DNA of 48,819 bases. Origin: Chytridium lagenaria. Taxonomy: Eukaryota; Chytridiomycota; Chytridiomycetes; Chytridiales; Chytridiaceae. The stretch covers positions 1 to 48,819 of the forward strand of contig JAHLKC010000206.1 of the NCBI GenBank assembly GCA_025449115.1, written 5' to 3'. This document shows positions 45,812 through 48,819 of this stretch, piece after piece (within the stretch, counting starts at the first letter, position 1; the number at the start of each line of letters is the position of its first letter). A program made the translations under genes and the position numbers. The notes beneath the pieces are model-generated. The model was given only the letters and a program-made list of their open reading frames with translations. It was not told the DNA's origin and searched no databases.

Positions 45812-47338
45812 GTATGTTCATTTATGGAGTGAACCGGAATACCCAGTATTATGCCATTTTACATTCCTATGACCCGCGCATGATACCACAGCTAGCTGAG
45901 ATGTGTAGCAACAAGTATGCTTTGTAACAGCATCCCTTTCGCGCCCAACCGCATGGATTGAGTGTTATGCGCAACGCTTGGCTCACGTACCCTGCATCAA
46001 ATAAGCTGATGAAATTGTCACCAAAAAAACATTCGACGTTGTCCGCCGTGTACGCCGGTATGCGGCGGTATGTTCATTTATGGAGTGAACCGGAATACCC
46101 AGTATTATGCCATTTTACATTCCTATGACCCGCGCATGATACCACAGCTAGCTGAGATGTGTAGCAACAAGTATGCTTTGTAACAGCATCCCTTTCGCGC
46201 TCAACCGCATGGATTGAGTGTTATGCGCAACGCTTGGCTCACGTACCCTGCATCAAATGAGCTGATGAAATTGTCACCAAAAAACATTCGACGTTGTCCG
46301 CCGTGTACGCTGGTATGCGGCGGTATGTTCATTTATGGAGTGAACCGGAATACCCAGTATTATGCCATTTTACATTCCTATGACCCGCGCATGATACCAC
46401 AGCTAGCTGAGATGTGTAGCAACAATTATGCTTTGTAACAGCATCCCTTTCGCGCCCAACCGCATGGATTGAGTGTTATGCGCAACGCTTGGCTCACGTA
46501 CCCTGCATCAAATAAGCTGATGAAATTGTCACCAAAAAACATTCGACGTTGTCCGCCGTGTACGCCGGTATGCGGCGGTATGTTCATTTATGGAGTGAAC
46601 CGGAATACCCAGTATTATGCCATTTTACATTCCTATGACCCGCGCATGATACCACAGCTAGCTGAGATGTGTAGCAACAAGTATGCTTTGTAACAGCATC
46701 CCTTACGCGCTCAACTGCATGGATTGAGTGTTATGCGCAACGCTTGGCCACGTACCCTGCATCAAATGAGCTGATGAAATTGTCACCAAAAAAACATTGG
46801 GCGTTGTCCGCCGTGTATGCCGGTATGCGGCGGTATGTTCATTTATGGAGTGAACCGGAATACCCAGTATTATGCCATTTTACATTCCTATGACCCGCGC
46901 ATGATACCACAGCTAGCTGAGATGTGTAGCAACAAGTATGCTTTGTAACAGCATCCCTTTCGCGCTCAACCGCATGGATTGAGTGTTATGCGCAACGCTT
47001 GGCTCACGTACCCTGCATCAAATAAGCTGATGAAATTGTCACCAAAAAACATTCGACGTTGTCCGCTGTGTACGCCGCGGTATGTTCATTTATGGAGTGA
47101 ACCGGAATACCCAGTATTATGCCATTTTACATTCCTATGACCCGCGCATGATACCACAGCTAGCTGAGATGTGTAGCAACAAGTATGCTTTGTAACAGCA
47201 TCCCTTTCGCGCTCAACCGCATGGATTGAGTGTTATGCGCAACGCTTGGCTCACGTACCCTGCATCAAATAAGCTGATGAAATTGTCACCAAAAAACATT
47301 CGACGTTGTCCGCCGTGTACGCCGGTATTCGGCGGTAT
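45812..47338. repeat. Satellite array 2, about 255-bp monomers (6)
   Basis: Six monomers between the two LTR-like copies. The same GC-box deletion seen near 44578 recurs near 47076, about 2499 bp away, so these monomers were copied as part of a larger unit. Confidence 0.92.
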
Positions 47339-48311
47339 TGTGAAATATTGAAGGTTTTCTTATATTTCACGTGATATATTTTACTATAAATAAAAGATAT
47401 AATGACTATAAATGATTGTCTTAGCCTAGGCGTCACTTATATTTCCAAGAGTACGTGTTCTCTTATATGATGATACTTCGTTGTCAAATTACGACTGACG
47501 TCACTAATGCGTATTTGTTTAGAGTTATATGAGCGCGTTAGGAACGAGCAGACGTACTTATGTATATAGGGTTTATGTGTTTATTGTTTATATTTTTCTC
47601 GTTTCTTGTTTGTTTTGTTGTTTACTATATCCTTTTTTGACTAACTTATTCACAGCAGCAAAATTAATAATAAACTGAGAGAGAAGTTGTCCCCACAAAA
47701 ATCATCATATCCTGTCCTGTTTGTGCATGATCTTCCCCCCCACATTGCTTATATGACACCATGTCTTTCTATCTGCCTCTTACTTGGAATGGGCCCTGTT
47801 TTAATTAAGTCGTAAAGTGTACCATGGCACGGGATGTTGTGACATGCTCTTGAATGAGAACTCCTTCAATGCCCCTCCTGATGCTCATGGACGATGACAG
47901 GCAAGTACGCTACACTATTCCCCCTCTTATGCATGCCATTGAGTCCTGAAACGACTCCACCACCTGGGAGCGCGTGGAAATACGACTTGACTGCTGGTTT
48001 GCATAGGTAATGGGTTATATAAAAGAGTTGTTGGAAGAGTCTTGTAGATTGACACCAGAATGGTTGTTAGGCATAGCTTAGAGCTTTGTCACCCTAGTAT
48101 CTTCATTGATCGGCATTGTTGGAAACCCTTAGAAAAAACCCCATTAGAATCACTTCATCCTCACACCTTAAATTCATACTACTAACATTGAGTGTAATAG
48201 CTCTTTAATGAGTAGACTTGTTACTGCTAATCTTTATTAGACATGTAATGACATCTTGTGATCTCCTCCTATGGACTTAGAGTCCACGGAGCGTGCCCAG
48301 AGATTTCACCA
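47339..48311. mobile_element. Solo-LTR-like insertion in satellite, copy 2 (973 bp)
   Basis: Same sequence and same insertion site as copy 1. Differences are a G-run one base shorter after TATATA, an extra base near 48247 and an extra C in the last TTTCACCA. Such small length differences suit either recent duplication or read error. Confidence 0.72.
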
Positions 48312-48819
48312 GTATGTTCATTTATGGAAGTGAACCGGAATACCCAGTATTATGCCATTTTACATTCCTATGACCCGCGCATGATACCACAGCTAGCTGA
48401 GATGTGTAGCAACAAGTATGCTTTGTAACAGCATCCCTTTCGCGCCCAACCGCATGGATTGAGTGTTATGCGCAACGCTTGGCTCACGTACCCTGCATCA
48501 AATAAGCTGATGAAATTGTCACCAAAAAAACATTCGACGTTGTCCGCCGTGTACGCCGGTATGCGGCGGTATGTTCATTTATGGAGTGAACCGGAATACC
48601 CAGTATTATGCCATTTTACATTCCTATGACCCGCGCATGATACCACAGCTAGCTGAGATGTGTAGCAACAATTATGCTTTGTAACAGCATCCCTTTCGCG
48701 CCCAACCGCATGGATTGAGTGTTATGCGCAACGCTTGGCTCACGTACCCTGCATCAAATAAGCTGATGAAATTGTCACCAAAAAACATTCGACGTTGTCC
48801 GCCGTGTACGCCGGTATGC
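48312..48819. repeat. Satellite array 3 (two monomers, continues past window)
   Basis: Two further 255-bp monomers up to the window edge, starting at the GTAT after the second LTR-like copy. Confidence 0.92.

Larger units (their letters stand above)
43314..48311. repeat. Higher-order repeat, two units of about 2.5 kb
   Basis: Unit a (43314-45811) and unit b (45812-48311) each comprise about six monomers plus the 972/973-bp LTR-like insertion. Monomer-specific variants line up at an offset of 2499-2500 bp. A third unit begins at 48312 and runs off the window. Confidence 0.88.

Noticed and set aside
43011..48819. Regularly spaced repeats considered as a CRISPR-like array
   Set aside because: The repeating unit is a continuous 255-bp satellite monomer with no unique spacers, in a eukaryotic genome.
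900..48819. tRNA or other structured RNA genes
   Set aside because: I looked for T-loop-like GTTCGA contexts and saw only instances inside protein-coding exons with no matching cloverleaf.

Overview
The window looks like nuclear DNA from a zoosporic (chytrid-type) fungus. Every gene I could read is split by short GT-AG introns, mostly about 45-120 nt. Two conserved genes are a fungal-style SH3/WW Cdc25 RasGEF and an SRP-receptor alpha subunit. A third is a MOK-family kinase, a family tied to cilia and flagella. The lineage is an inference from gene content; no rRNA or other marker is present. Coding frames break repeatedly by single bases inside otherwise well-conserved domains, often in homopolymers. 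This suggests an assembly with residual indel errors more than wholesale pseudogenisation.

Layout. 1-3.0 kb: 3' part of a large Cys-rich multipass membrane protein (+). 3.5-3.9 kb: a 449-bp hAT-type MITE with perfect 8-bp target-site duplications. 4.4-8.6 kb: SH3-WW-RasGEF protein (+). 8.9-10.7 kb: glutamine-synthetase-family enzyme (+). 11.1-14.9 kb: MOK-type kinase with long Gln- and Gly-rich tail (+). 15.2-19.8 kb: a head-to-head pair of DUF4436 membrane proteins. 20.5-23.5 kb: an LRR-TM-SAM receptor-like gene and a small TM gene, both (-). 24.1-26.4 kb: SRP receptor alpha (+). 26.9-28.9 kb: a third DUF4436 gene (+). 30.6-34.7 kb: a Ser/Pro-rich TM gene plus a second LRR-TM-SAM gene (+). 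36.1-42.3 kb: two more LRR-TM-SAM genes in a nearly identical 3.79-kb tandem duplication. 42.7-48.8 kb: a satellite of about 255-bp monomers organised in 2.5-kb higher-order units, each carrying the same 972-bp TG..CA (solo-LTR-like) insertion.

The most notable system is the four-member LRR-TM-SAM family. Each gene encodes an N-terminal Cys cap, LRRs of the plant-type LxGxIPxxLGxLxxLxxL class, a Cys-bearing C-terminal cap, a Ser/Thr/Pro stalk, one TM helix and a cytoplasmic tail ending in a SAM domain. Each LRR is exactly one 72-bp, phase-2 exon, and the introns between LRRs are themselves near-copies of one another. The number of these modules differs among the paralogs (3, 2, 4, 4). This is the architecture expected of a receptor family diversifying its ligand surface by duplicating exon-intron cassettes. 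The paralogs share a TATA motif about 29-32 nt upstream of the first ATG, a conserved 3' flank, and an ancestral partner gene (the small TM protein) upstream. That partner survives at two loci and is a 27-codon relic at the other two.
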